Shown here: piece after piece, positions 34,101 through 45,700 of the stretch | Layout: every line of letters begins with the position of its first letter | Position numbering within the stretch: the stretch's first letter is position 1 | Source: Pomphorhynchus laevis | Taxonomy: Eukaryota; Acanthocephala; Palaeacanthocephala; Echinorhynchida; Pomphorhynchidae | DNA length: 64,000 bases | Assembly (NCBI GenBank): GCA_012934845.2 | Contig: WNNJ02001318.1 | Coordinates: forward strand, 62,001 to 126,000 | Reading direction: 5' to 3' | Made by a program: the position numbers and the translations under genes | Notes under the pieces: model-generated | Database searches by the model: none | What the model saw: only the letters and a program-made list of their open reading frames with translations | What the model was told of the DNA's origin: nothing

Positions 34101-36092
34101 AACATTCCCTTCCAAGTGCTTCTGTCGCTACCAACATGAGCATTAAAGTCACCCAATTAAACACGGGAATATCTCACAGAAGTACTATCAAGCAGAACCT
34201 GAAGATCTTCCACGAAGACTGCATATTCCGAGATAATGTTGGAAGCATACACACAACAGTTATTCCCTTCCCTCTTTGACTATAAGTCTCAGAGACACCA
34301 GCCTTTCGTTCAATGGGTTAAACCTCTCTACCATGAACGACAACCGGGGACTTGTAAGTATCCCTACACCCGCCTGCCGTCGCTTTCCGTTAGTAAATTC
34401 CGAATAGTTCAAGGTCCAACCTTGATCTAAAATTTTTGTTACAGTTTTAGAATAGTGAAGAGAAGTCACTTCGACTATTTCTAGACCGAAGCGAACCATC
34501 TCTCCAGCTAATTATGGTTCCTTCCCCACCAGCGAAATGACATTCCACGTTCCTAAATGAAGACTAGCCCGATTCAGATGTTGATGCCTCTTTCGCTGTC
34601 TCTGTACACTGCCCGGTCACACGGACCCCTATAATGAAAACTTATTCGGTCCGTGGTGAGTTGACCATTGTCCATCGCTCTTAATTTATTTTTTGTAAAT
34701 TTCTTTATTGTCTTTCTATTATCTTGATGTTGTTTGTTAGGCTATATCCCGTTCCCGATATCATTTAAAGATTCAACATCGCTACTGTAAGGAAACAAGT
34801 CTCCATGACTCTCTTCCGCTTTTTCTTCCATTGTCCAATCTGCCGTTGGAGTCATCTGAGTGATTTTGTTTGTTCGGCTATCTCCCGTTCCCGTTATCCT
34901 TTGATGATCCAACATCGTTACTGTAAGGGAACAGAAATCCGTGATTCTCTTCCGCCTTTTCGTCCATTGTTCAATCCGTCGTTGGAGTCATCGGAGCGAT
35001 GATAGTCTCTGAAAGGACCATCCCTACAGCTGATTGAAGCCGGTCAGTTATTTAACCGTTGATCGACTAATGTCGAACAGACGTTGCCCAAGTCGCTCCA
35101 CGAAAAGGCTAATTGGCAATAGGTACTAGATAATGCTTAATCGACCGGCACCTCGCGGCCCTTATAATTTCACGTCAATTCAAAATATGTGTGTGACCAA
35201 TTAAGAATAAAGTTTTGTAAAAATAAACGGTTTATAAACATATTTTATATATGGACTCACTGATATCTTTATTTATTATCTTTATTGATGTTGTAATACC
35301 AGTTTATTTTTTACATGAATTTAATGTCGCCAAAATCCATGGTTGTAAAAATAATCAACTAATATTTGTTTAAATCCTTAATAATTAAAATATTAAGTCT
35401 ATATTAATCGTATAATTGAAATTAGGTACATTCAATAATTTATGTTATTTTAGTAATTGATGTGCTTAGTTTAATTGAAATTAAATGAAATTTGCAGTAA
35501 TGTACATGGTAGCGTTAAGATGATGTCTGCTCAACGATCAATAGTTTGGAAATCCGTGATCGATAGTGTTACATTGGTTTTAAAAATATTAAGCGCTGAT
35601 ATTGACAATTTCGATAATCAGACTATGTTGTATATGATTTCTAATGAAATCAACCTTAAATTTGAAGAAATAAACAGATGTCTCAATGAAAGAATTCATT
35701 ATTTTAAAGGGGTATTAGCTAATTTGCAAAATACTTTAACTACTCTTACAGAGAATATATGTAAAACGACCGAAGCCATAAACGCTTTAGGGCAAACGTG
35801 GTGTCTGGCCAAACAGCATGGACTTGAATATTCAAATGATTACAAATACAACGTGTGTGGAAGACTAGCGAATTCTATGGGCCATGCACTGTGGTCAACT
35901 GATAGAGATATGCGATGTTTGATGACTAGAAAGTGTCACGAATTACAGATGCTAGAAAGTAATAGAGATAATTTGAATTCCATGAAATTAACAAATCAGA
36001 AGAGGTTTAATGAAATCAATTGTATTTTACAGATATGTGAACAAATTGTGTTTAAGAGACAGGAAATTATGCCTTTAAAAGATAATGACTAA
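31150..36092 (+). CDS. Diverged tektin-like coiled-coil protein, partial gene model
   Basis: Two long open exons are visible: 31150 to about 31693 (or to 31785) and 35498-36092. Both are strongly helical and rich in Lys, Glu, Gln, Leu. The pattern follows tektins: a first part with PISYWAIQTLEQV, RYDVCMHQLEDENKLIK and a helix ending LLHVLSDDLQ; a second part with NEINLKFEEINRCLNERI, LTENICKTTEAINALGQTWC, and YKYNVCGRL where tektins have the RPNVELCRD nonapeptide. Tektins build axonemal doublet microtubules in cilia and sperm tails. A GTGAG donor fits at 31694, and a 42-nt candidate intron to 31735 would keep frame. The second exon needs two bases from upstream, which neither visible donor supplies, so a middle exon of about 30 residues remains unplaced. 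The intron holds a decayed RTE LINE. Family assignment is tentative. Confidence 0.5.
32160..34620 (-). mobile_element. Decayed RTE-clade LINE in the tektin-like intron
   Basis: From right to left on the minus strand: endonuclease start (TWNVISLVGK near 34540, then RRQAGVGILTSPRLSFMV), a linker with WWTPTVRDFVQQKKPAYKAT near 33530, RT tail SHQAKLSVYRAIFAPIFTYG and RSRMQATKMRFLRGV (32444-32716), and the end LRWLGHVLRMSR near 32400. This order is that of RTE-type LINEs. Many stops and frame changes; old. It makes the intron about 3 kb longer. Confidence 0.85.
34735..35005. repeat. Two tandem 136-bp units beside the RTE 5' end
   Basis: ggctat.tcccgttccc begins a unit near 34740 and again near 34876. 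Each unit runs through caacatcg.tactgtaagg.aaca and tctcttccgc to gttggagtcat. They lie just upstream (in the element's sense) of the endonuclease, so they are probably its repeated 5' UTR. 35005-35200 has similar composition and belongs with them. Confidence 0.8.
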
Positions 36093-36203
36093 CCGTGCTA
36101 TTTGAAAATTTGTTTCGCAATTGTGCAAAATTTTAAAAATATAGTATAAATGTTATAAATTAATAAGATTAATGTATGAATAATGTATATTAAGATTTAA
36201 AAT

Positions 36204-36420
36204 CGGAAGGCGAAAAGCTGGGTTGTATAAATATTGTGGATATTAAAGGTCATTCCCGACAAACATAATTTGAAATATTTTCTTTTGATATTTCAACTCC
36301 ACGTTCGTATCATTTTTAAAATTTTAATTTACGATGAATTTGAAAATATTTCAAATTTTATTTGCTGGGAATGACCTTTAATATCGACAATATTTATATG
36401 ACCCAGCTTGTCGTCTTCCG
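36204..36420. mobile_element. MITE with about 60-75 bp terminal inverted repeats
   Basis: The left end cggaaggcgaaaagctgggt and the right end read in reverse (cggaagacgacaagctgggt) stay similar through taaatattgt, gatattaaaggtcattccc and the start of a short A+T centre. No coding region; 217 bp. No clear target duplication is visible, so the superfamily is unknown. It lies about 110 bp after the tektin-like stop. Confidence 0.85.
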
Positions 36421-36859
36421 TGTTATGAACATGATTTTATGAATATGATTTATAATATTTTAATCAAAAATCTATTATTGGATTATTTATATTACCGGGG
36501 TAAACAAGGAATCGAGTAGAAACGAGCGATAATAATGACTACTGTTTGGTCATTAATAAGTCAAATCAATATCAAATAACGACAATAATACTTTACACAT
36601 AGGATGTATTACTGCAAGTCACCTGTAAAGTATTATGTTCACAAATGTACACAACTTATACAGTTTGCTCGTATAAATATAGTTATACGAGCAGAGCACA
36701 TTCATTAAGATTCCTCATTTCTACTTCATTTGGAATCTTTCACTTAGGATGATCATGGATATATTGTTTCAAAATATAGCATTTATAAAATTGTTATTTA
36801 AATATAAAACGTTAAATTGTTATTTAATTGTTATAAATTGTTATTTAAATGTATACCAG

Positions 36860-36990
36860 TCTTACTCTGCATCCAGCAGTGGTAGGGAACTGGTACTGAT
36901 GAATCATAGTGATGACGAAACGGCATTCGTCATTCTTTCGCGTCGGGCTTATATGATTACTAAAAATTCACGCGGAATGGTATCATCATT
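36860..36990 (+). repeat. Hammerhead-bearing short repeat, single copy
   Basis: Same family as 3385-3504 (which is inverted relative to this): ctctgcatccag, agtgg.aggga, actg, gatgacgaaacggcattcgt and the tail ttcacgcggaatggt. The tail ends near 36987. A second, inverted tail fragment lies at 37060-37091. Confidence 0.85.
36869..36931 (+). ncRNA. Hammerhead ribozyme, Sm-alpha-like arrangement, second copy
   Basis: GCATC (36869-36873), CAG...CTG stem I, GUA (as in schistosomes), CUGAUGA (36896-36902), stem II AUCAU-AGUG-AUGAC with one lost base pair at its foot, GAAAC (36917-36921), then ACG pairing with CGU before a C at 36931. Core invariant bases are all present; stem II is one pair weaker than in the copy at 3438. 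Confidence 0.6.
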
Positions 36991-37059
36991 TGAGAAATAG
37001 AATAAAGATACCTTGCGCTGGCATTTGCCAGTGCTTTTGCTAATGATCCAATTACAAAA

Positions 37060-37091
37060 ATTCACGCGGAATGGTATCATTCCGCGTGAAT
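37060..37091. repeat. Perfect 14-bp inverted repeat with 4-nt loop
   Basis: attcacgcggaatg and its complement flank GTAT. Both arms are the tail sequence of the hammerhead repeat, so this is a fold-back of that tail. A second hairpin (12-bp arms, attgtcgttttt) lies at 37251-37279. Confidence 0.9.
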
Positions 37092-37309
37092 GATATACCT
37101 TTTCAAAGTGATATAAGGTATACCTTTTCATTTTCAAAGTGATAATTGTCAATTTAAAATGATAATTTAAAAATTTTATTTTTTTGATTATGTATTGACC
37201 AAAATTTAAGGCAGGTGATGTAGATTGATTGACATAATACAATATTTTAAATTGTCGTTTTTAATAGAAAAACGACAATGTAAAATTTACAAGAAACATA
37301 TTTTTGAAT

Positions 37310-37771
37310 GAGCATTTATGCATACCATATAATATAAAATATAATACATTAAATAATGAAATTTTAAGAATTGCAACAATATGTAATGATATTGGCTTTC
37401 TTCAAAATCATTTAAATAATTTAAATAGATACATATTTTAAACTAGGTTACTATAAAAATAACATCAAGCAGAAAATAGTAAAATATATAAATCAACACA
37501 ATAATATAAAGAATAAATTTAAACTCTTAAGTGGCAAATTTTTATGGATGGATAATAAATAATATACTTTGCATTAGAATAAGATACTAGATAGTTATTT
37601 CAGAGGAAATACATCATTAGCATGTATTTGGCCCCGCTGCTATGTTGGGTAGAGAAGTTAGGGGCCGAAACCTGATAGCATAGCAGTTCCTCCTGATGAC
37701 CTCTAATTCTTATTCTGATACAACGTCTGTTATTTATTAGTCAATTCATAAAAATGACGTTTATTTTAAAT

Positions 37772-37802
<31 letters not shown>

Positions 37803-37960
37803 ACTTGATTAAAATTATAAAAAATCTAAAAACAATTATTTATTTTATTATTTAATTATTAAATTTTGATTTAGCATTATTATGTTTTGTTTATTTTATA
37901 ATTATATAACAATACGTAGACTCAGTTAGCTGATTTAATTTTAATACTACGTGGTTTTCA
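37310..37960 (+). mobile_element. Penelope-like element tail (RT C-terminus plus 3' region)
   Basis: 37310-37560 is the plus-strand equivalent of the coding end at 59730-60070 (NNEILRIATICNDIGFLQNH-like, then YKNNIKQKIVKYINQHNNI-like, ending before TAA). The 3' region follows with a conserved terminal motif (37655-37715) and an A+T tail shared with 58910-59060. Truncated at the 5' end and broken. Confidence 0.75.
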
Positions 37961-38049
37961 AATGTGAGATTTTTATTGTTTTTTTTGCTAAAATCATCTC
38001 AATATTACATCTATTTAAAAAGCACATGAATGTGCTTTCCATATTTTGA

Positions 38050-38572
38050 CAAATACATGTGTTTCGTAACTCAAACGTAGACAAATAAATCTCTTAAATT
38101 CTTGCACGTCTTGCGTATAAATGCTTTATAAATCTGTAAAATTATATTTTAGTATCCACAATTGATGATTCTAATCTATAGATGAAACAGTCTCGTTATA
38201 GAGCTGTCTTGTGGCGTTGGGAGGAAGATAGCATGATTATAAAATTCAATATAGGTGAGTGGGTTCCCAATTTTAAAAGTTTGAATAGTGGATGCATTAT
38301 TTGGGATCAAATATTGAAGCTGCTAGGTGAAAATAGCTTAATTTATTTAATCGTGTTCGTTTTATGGACTCCGTAATTGTGTTCATCATACTTACTTTCA
38401 TTTATATGATCGTATCCGATTACGGATCCGCCATACCCCAATTTCAGTGAAAACAATTCAAGTATATTGTCACAAAATATGTTTCGTAGCTCAAACGTCG
38501 ACAAATAAATCTCTTGAATTTTTCCCGTTTTGCGAATAAATGCACTCTAAATATGTATCACTATATTTTAGT
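38050..38572. repeat. Direct repeats of about 100 bp, 424 bp apart
   Basis: 38050-38152 and 38476-38572 share tgtttcgta.ctcaaacgt, gacaaataaatctctt.aatt, cg.ataaatgc and tatattttagt at about 80% identity. Between them lies a 64-codon frame (38182-38376) without recognised similarity. 38573-38910 shows nothing I can name. Confidence 0.7.
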
Positions 38573-38916
38573 GACTAGCCTCATTTGTGATAAAAATGTT
38601 CTGTCAAAGACTCAATAATCTTATTACAAGGTAAGCTCAGACATTGAGCACGAGTATGTCGATCTAAGCGACGATCAAATGTATCGTCAATCACTTAGAT
38701 ATATGGGAATTCCCAACTCATTATATGCTTTTAAAATCTCAATGGGTATTTGAAATTTCTACAAAAACCATTTCCTTGATGACACGAAGATCAGTGACGA
38801 ATCAAATAGAGATAAACCAGCAGAGGTTAATAGGTCGGCACATTGTGATGGTATCTCATGTTGCTCTGTTATATTGGGTTTAGTTTGTTTTACACAATAA
38901 AACAACAGCAGACGTT

Positions 38917-39110
38917 TTATAAGGAGGGTTGTACTGGCAGAATTTGCTTCGCAGTCTCAAATGATTTTTTAAGATTAACCATATCAGTTAACGTTTCATA
39001 TTCGAGCAAACGTTGTCTGATTACACATGAAGATATACCGTTTATGAATGAGTCTCGAACCAGTTTTAGTTGATATTCTTCAGTTGTAACACCCCCTACA
39101 ATCACATAAT
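38917..39110 (-). mobile_element. LTR-retrotransposon gag-like fossil
   Basis: Minus-strand sequence resembles the gag stretch LVRDSFINGISSCVIRQRLL followed by a Leu/Ala helix, common in Ty3-like elements. Only this piece was recognised and no terminal repeats were found. A truncated old fragment. Confidence 0.5.
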
Positions 39111-39169
39111 AGGCTCAGACGGTGTAATTGTCATCACCTGATTCGGTGTTTGCGGTCGTCTCGAAGCAA

Positions 39170-40585
39170 CAGTTAGTTATTATTATTATTATTATTATCA
39201 ATAGACAACAAAGTGAGCAGCAAGGCTCATTACAAGTTGCGTCACAATCAGAAAAAGTAAATGTAGAAAATGAAAATGTAGAGTGTACTTTCTATTGTTC
39301 ATATGTTCTCTGACTCGATCTTCGTCTTCAAGAAGGGATCTTCCTCCAGATTTCGTTTAAAAGAAGCCAGATTCGAGGATGCTACTGTTGTGTCAGCAAG
39401 GTGGTTCCAAGTATTAACGATTCGTTGGAAGTATAGGGATGTTCGTTTGTAGCGTAATCGTTGTGTTTTTAGCATGAACTGATGACCACGAAGTGAGGTT
39501 ATATCGCGCGTATGCATTAGCGATCTGAGTGGATGGCGATTGTCGTGTAAAATCTGCCAGGCTAGGCACAGGTCCGCCTTGTCGCGCAGATACTGAAGCG
39601 ATCTCATTCCCAAACTCGAGAGCCGATCTTGATATTCCATATGTCTAACCGCTTTTACCATTTTAGTTGCTGATCGGAATACAGACTCTAGATTATAACG
39701 TTCTCGTAAGGTGATTGGGTAACAAGCTGGCGAAGCATATAGGAGGATGCTCAAAATAAGTGCTTGTGAGATTGTTTTAAAGCATGAGATGTCAATATGA
39801 ACAAGAGCTCGGCGAATCAGGCCGATGACTCTTCTCACTTTGGAACATGTAGTGTCAGTATGTAAACGTGTCGATAAGTTAGAACATACATAAACACCTA
39901 AATCCCTGTATGAGTTCGTCCTAAGAATAACACTGTTGTTTATATGATAAATATGAGCTGACTCGGCCGGACGTCTTGATATACAAATGTAGGCACACTT
40001 TTTCAAATTGAATTTTAACCCGTTCAAAATCGACCAGTCATTTATGGTGTTAATATCATACTGCAAGATGTCAACATCTGAGTCCAAATATATGGGGCGC
40101 CAAATTTTTAAATCATCAGCATAAAGAACACACTCAGATCCAAGTTTAGGAATGAGGTCGTTAATGTATATGCTGAAAAGAACTGGACCGAGTATAGTTC
40201 CTTGAGGTACTCCAAGATTTGTAGGGAAGCGATCAGATAATTCGTCGTTTACCCTTACGAAGCAATGACGGTCAGACAGAAATTCAATAATCCAGCGAAC
40301 TAAACACTCATCAAGGTTGATATTACGCAGTTTTTGAATTAAATTAGCATGAAGGACTGTATCAAATGCCTTAGAGAAGTCGAAGAAGATGGCGTCAACC
40401 GGAATACCAGAATCATAATATCTGGTCCAGCTATCGTGTGATAACAACAAATTCGTTAGCGTTGAATGATTTTTTCGAAAACCATGTTGTTCAGGGGCTA
40501 GAATATGGTTCGTTTCTAGGTGAGTGGTTACCTTATCAGTGTAAATAGTTTTGAGAAAAAGTTTTTCAGTGTCGGAGTGCTTCAT
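39170..40585 (-). mobile_element. 5'-truncated CR1/jockey-like LINE, open RT tail
   Basis: A 428-codon frame (40585 to 39299) is fully open: LAPEQHGFRKNHSTLTNL, FFDFSKAFDTVLHANL, LGVPQGTILGPVLFSIYIND, CVLYADDLKIWRP, LKFNLKKCAY, then SYRDLGVYV and the long LINE C-terminus. Its own first ATG is not the true start, since fingers and endonuclease are missing. The 3' UTR (39298-39170) ends with gcaacttgtaatgagcc and an (ATA)n tail, as in the plus-strand relative at 42471-45250. Intact frame suggests a fairly young insertion. 40590-40730 is unassigned. Confidence 0.93.
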
Positions 40586-40734
40586 TAATAGCGTAAGTTT
40601 CTTTTTCGATTATTTGATGTCGTGTTTTGTGGAAAAAAATTTGGAAGGCATACTTTTCATCTATTGCTGTTCATCTTTCAACGCTTAAAGACACGATAAA
40701 ACATACAATATTGCATTAAATCCGATTACAATAG

Positions 40735-42400
40735 TTCGCGGTAAGCCTACGTATATTCATCTGTGCTGTGCATGTAACAGCCAGGCAGTACGCTATAAAG
40801 GATATAGATGTCTCAGAGCATGAACGAAGTGCTACAATTGTCGGACACAACACTGCTCAAACCGCACTCAAGTTCCATATATGGCAGCAAATGAAATGGT
40901 TCAAGTCGAAAGATGTATTTCTGATGAGCCAATGATCATTGAATTTATGTACAGTAAAGTGATTCATTGGAAACCGAACCTTGTTCGGTTACCTAAGTGT
41001 GATGCCTCTGTAATTTTTATCTCAATGATTACCAGTTCGCTCAAGAATTTTAATTCCAAATTATCCATTGCAGGCGAATTGTTGAAAACAATTACAGTTA
41101 TCGCTCAATTAATTCTACAGAGAATTCTATCAAGAAAGATAAGTATAATTAAAAAGCTCTAGAGCGTCGCATACAATTATGGAAGTCCAATGATCTCAGA
41201 AGCCTATACTTGGAGGCAGATTATCTACAATTAAAATCAAAAGTATCAAACAGATGCATACAACGGAATTGTTCAGCATATATTAAAAGCATAATAAACC
41301 TTACTCATAATGCCAAGCTTAAAGGAGCAACTTAAATCAGAATGAAAAATATCAAAAAATATTTAAAATGTTAGTGATATCGAGTTAGTGATATTGCTGT
41401 GATAAACAAATTAAAAGAGTTACATCCAACTGAAACTCCTATAAATTCAGAATGTCTCCTAAATTCGCCCATCGAAGGTCGAATGCAACATAATGATGTG
41501 TTATTTCGGGATATAGCATATACTGACATCACTGCAGCCTCACGAAAAACTCACGGATCTGCCAGATTATCCGGCATGGATGCAAAATTAAGGTGTTATT
41601 CCAACTGAGTTTGGAACATAATCACAAAATTTAGGGAAGGAGCTAGCTAGTTTTACAGTGCTCGTAGCCACAAAACTGCTAGACAAAGATCACTTAGAAG
41701 CATTTAAATCTTGTCGTCTTATATCGCTAGACAAATGTCCAGGCGTTCGCACAATTGGTGACGGTCAGGTAATGAGACGAATCGTCGGCAGAGTTTTGAT
41801 GATAAAAATTAAACAACAACTTATTAGAGTGACATGAGAAACACAATTATGTTGCGGACAAGAAAGAGGCATTGAATACACGTTACATTAGATCAGAAAC
41901 AAATTTCAAACTTAAAAGATATCTGCATTCTTGTGCTCGATGCAACAATTACTTTTAATTGCATTAATAGAAAGACAGCTATACAAAATATGAATAATGT
42001 GTGTCCAAGTATATCAACAATTCTTAAAAACTGTTACTAAACTCCAACAAATCTAGCATTAGAAGATAATATTATAAAATCAGAAGAGGGCTTTACAAAA
42101 GGAGACCCGTTGTCGATGACAGCATACACATCAACATCAATGCCTATGTTAAAGGATATACAATATATACATCCAGATATAAGTCAATATTGGTATGCGT
42201 ACGATGGCGTATGCGTTGGAAGTTATGACGATATTGCCAAATTGTGGAAGGATATAATCATAGTTACTTCAAAATATGGATATGTTATAAATCCATCAAA
42301 ATGCGAACTCCTACACTGATCAGACAACATAAAAACAGACCAAAAAATTTAAAGGCTCTGGCATTCAAATACTGACAAATGGAACTAAGGTTCTTTGAAG
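40735..42400 (+). mobile_element. RLE-type LINE, decayed copy (N-terminus to RT)
   Basis: Translated in pieces it parallels 50389-51990: GKP...CCACNSQA, KVIHWKPNLVRLPKCDAS, KCPGVRTIGDGQVMRRIV, EGFTKGDPLSMTAYTSTSMP, YWYAYDGVCVGSYDD, YGYVINPSKCELL. The catalytic Tyr-Ala-Asp-Asp is altered (YAYD). Many breaks. It stops where the CR1/jockey-like LINE begins at about 42471; a C-terminal piece of the same superfamily lies just after that LINE. Confidence 0.85.
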
Positions 42401-42470
42401 CTTTATTGGATAATCCACATATATGGAAAACAGCGTACGCAATTTGACTGATTAACATATATATTCATTG

Positions 42471-45250
42471 AGGGATACAGCATAAGTAGAAGTGATAGAA
42501 CAGGGAAAATTGGAGGAGGTGTTATCGCGTATATCTCTAATAGGCTTCAATTCCGAGTAATTGAAACTCTTAGTGATGCTATTAACCATAATGAAGCATT
42601 GTGTATTAGGCTATATTGTCAACACCCAATAACGGTATTGACTGTGTATCGTTCTCCAAGATCAAACACAGATAGCATAGCTGCTTTAATTGAGAGAAGT
42701 AGTTATTGTGATAGATTTGTTGTACTCGGTGATTTCAACATGCCATCTGTGAATTGGGTTAATTACACTTCCAATGACTCGGATGTCGAGAGTTTGAAGC
42801 TACTTGGCTTAATAAACAGCTTGGCTCTTAAGCAACATGTCAGTCAGAGTACAAGTTTTTCACAGGATTCACATTCACTTTTGGATTTATGCCTTACTGT
42901 ACCATATGACATTCTTGATAGATTAAGCTATCTTAGACCCAATAGGTCATTCAGATCATGTGGTCATTTCGATTGGTCTGAGCGATGTCTACTCACATGG
43001 CGTAAATCCGACGTCGTCTGTAAACCCATTCAGAACTGACTTTGCTCTAGTAAATAAATATTTCGTTGGGGTAAAGTGGTTGGATGCTTTTGATGTTGGC
43101 GTCGAATATTCATGGCAGTTTTTCAGGGATACTCTGTACCACCTCCTTAATCGTTTCTCACCTCTTCAGAGTAAACACTGTTTGACATCGATCTCACCGC
43201 CTTAGTTTAATAGCGACATAAAACATGCTTTAAAGATGAGACGTAAACCCTTTAATAACTATCGTAAAGACAGAGCTAATTTCAGCACTTATAAGAAATG
43301 GCGAAACCTCGTTACGTCCATGAAGCGAACTGGTAGGCGATCTTTCGAAAATCAGCTAAGTATAAACTGTCACCGTGATCCCCGCTCTTTCGTTGGGTAT
43401 GTGACTGCTAAGCATACCCACTGTAAACCTATAAATTGTATTCAACGTGACGATGGGAAATTCATAACTGATTCTTTGCAGATATCAAATATGTTTAGAA
43501 ATCATTTCCATTCTTTGAATCTTGACCATAAGGATGTGACAATAGGTGATCCGTGTACATTTGAATCGCCCGGAGATGACACCAGCGACCTCTTCCGATG
43601 TGATGATGTTCTCCAAAAGTTTCGGAAACTTAAATGCAAAGCAGGTGCGGGTCCAGATGGCTTACCGCCAGTATATCTGCGCAACATCGCTGACATAATA
43701 TGTCATCCGCTTTACAATATTTTCTCTGCGTCTGTTGCTTTTGGCGTTGTTCCTTCTAATTGGCAGAATTCCATCATCTGTCCTATTTATAAGAAAGGGG
43801 ATAGTTCGTCCATTGACAATTATAGGCCTATTAGTCTCACTTGCGTGTGTTGTCGTGTGCTAGAAAGATTGATTAAGCGACGAATAATAGAATTTCTAAA
43901 TAGATTTCAAATTTTGAACCCAGCACAGCATGGCTTCCGAAAAGGTTATTCCACGACTACTAATCTTGTACATGCACGTGAAAATTGGTATCACTATTAT
44001 GATCAAGGCATACCAGTTGATGTCATTTTCTTTGATTTCTCAAAAGCGTTCGACTCAGTTAATCACACGCGTCTTATTGAGAAGTTGGAGCACATTCATC
44101 TTGATAAGAGGATCATAAACTGGATTCGTGTATTCCTTTCCAACCGACAAAGTGTCGTACGAGTAAATGAGTCGCTGTAGAGTCCATTTCCAGTGTTGTT
44201 AGGTGTTCCACAGGGAAGTGTATTGGGTCCCATCTTATTCAGTCTTTATATCAACGATTTGATACCAAATATCAGTTCATTCAGTTTATTATATGCAGAT
44301 GATCTTAAAGTTTGGCGACCTATTATTTCCGATCTTGACAAACAGCATTTACAAAGCGACGTCGACGTTATATCCAATTGGTCTATACGAAATCACTTGA
44401 GGATCAATTCCGCTAAATGTACACGTATGCGTATATCACGAAGATCATGTGATCATCTTGGAGGTGAGTACCAGTTTGGTTCAATTAGTATCGAAAGAAC
44501 CAACTCATATAAAGATTTGGGAGTTTGGGTTTGTGCTGACTTATCCACTCGAAAGCATTCAGACTACGTGTGTTGCATCACAAAACGCTTAATAGGACAT
44601 ACTCGTCGAGCTCTGATAGGCATAGATCCGTTATGTTACCATACCTTAGCAAATGCGTTTTTCTTGAGCCATATCTTATACGCATCGCCAGCTTGTTATC
44701 CCGAAACTACTTATGAGCGTCGTGCATTAGAGAAAGTGTTCAGATCAACAACTAAATTAGTCTCAGGGCTGCATATTTATGGCTACGCGAAACGCCTCCA
44801 GATATTAAATATGCCTTGTCTGCGATATATCCGTGACAAGCGAGATCTCTCTCTTGTTTGGAAAATTTTGCATACTAAAGATCATCCAATGTCACATCTA
44901 CTGCAACTGAGAGGTCAACCTTCTCTTCGCGGACACCCCCTGATGCTGAAAACACAAAGGTACATGCATGCAGTTTCCTGCTTTGCCAAACGAGTCGTAC
45001 GATCTTGGAATTCGCTTCAGAGTGCGACCGTTTTGTCGTCTACTGCTTCAAGTTTTTGCGCCCTACTGGATGATGACCCTTCCTTCTCAAGACAACGGTG
45101 GGATTTTCAGTAGTTTATCTGATGATGGAGGGACAAAACGACTCTTATTCTTTTTATTCTTTTTATTTTGTGAAGCAACTTGTAAAGAGCCTCGGCTCAA
45201 TTCGTTGTCAATTAATAATAATGCAGCGTTTTTAATAATAATAACATAAC
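42471..45250 (+). mobile_element. CR1/jockey-like LINE, nearly continuous ORF2
   Basis: The 5' part is an endonuclease (SRSDRTGKIGGGVIAYIS, CDRFVVLGDFNMPSVNW, then HSDHVVISI after one frame change near 42950). The RT follows: AGAGPDGLPPVYLRNI, NYRPISLTCVCCRVLERL, AQHGFRKGYSTTTN, IFFDFSKAFDSVNHT, LGVPQGSVLGPILFSLYIND, LLYADDLKVWRP. From 42960 to 45113 a single frame is open except for two TAG codons (43203 and 44178). The 3' UTR carries gaagcaacttgtaaagagcc, a GAGC/GCTC hairpin and an (ATA)n tail, shared with 39170-40585. It is 5' truncated and appears inserted among RLE-type LINE remains. Confidence 0.93.
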
Positions 45251-45319
45251 CAATTTGTAAATCAAAGTACATTTGGGCCAATAATGTCATTGTGGTTAAG
45301 TTGTGGACCTTTAATTTCA

Positions 45320-45700
45320 GTTGGAAGAAATATGTCGAAGCAACAATTTCAAGATGCTAGTTATGTAAGGTACGATTGGAAACTTCTAAAAGGATCTTTG
45401 AAAGTATTCGCTGAGAAAACTTTAACGTTGCACATATTCTGTCTTACCAATCCGCCGGAATTCACATAGTTTGCCATAATGTAATACGTGATATCCCAGT
45501 GCCTGATAATTTTACATTTGACAACCCGTCGACAGCATCAGAAAGGCAAGCACGATTAGATATTGTATTAAATGACTCTATGGTGCACTAATGTAGCGAA
45601 CGTTTATAGACGTCTATGTGTTTAATCTAATTGATCCTTTGAATGATTCCCGCAACGGAAACGTAATGAATATCACGATAATCGTAAACTGCCAAAACAT
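45320..45700 (+). mobile_element. RLE-type LINE C-terminal fragment
   Basis: Pieces read MSKQQFQDASYVRYDWKLL, then a decayed Cys/His knuckle, GIHIVCHNVIRD, ASERQARLDI and RTFIDVYVFNLIDP. These match the Cys-His knuckle, RH..IRD and the two acidic motifs of the restriction-enzyme-like endonuclease (compare 52640-53010). It may be the far end of the copy at 40735-42400, split by the LINE between. Several breaks; old. 45700-45950 has nothing recognised. Confidence 0.6.

Noticed and set aside
35000-35180. HDV-like ribozyme at the RTE 5' end (a GGGCAAC word on the minus strand)
   Set aside because: I could not form the P1 and P2 helices required for the fold.
39128-39313. 61-codon plus-strand frame with a polyisoleucine run
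   Set aside because: It is the ATA-repeat tail and 3' UTR of the minus-strand LINE.
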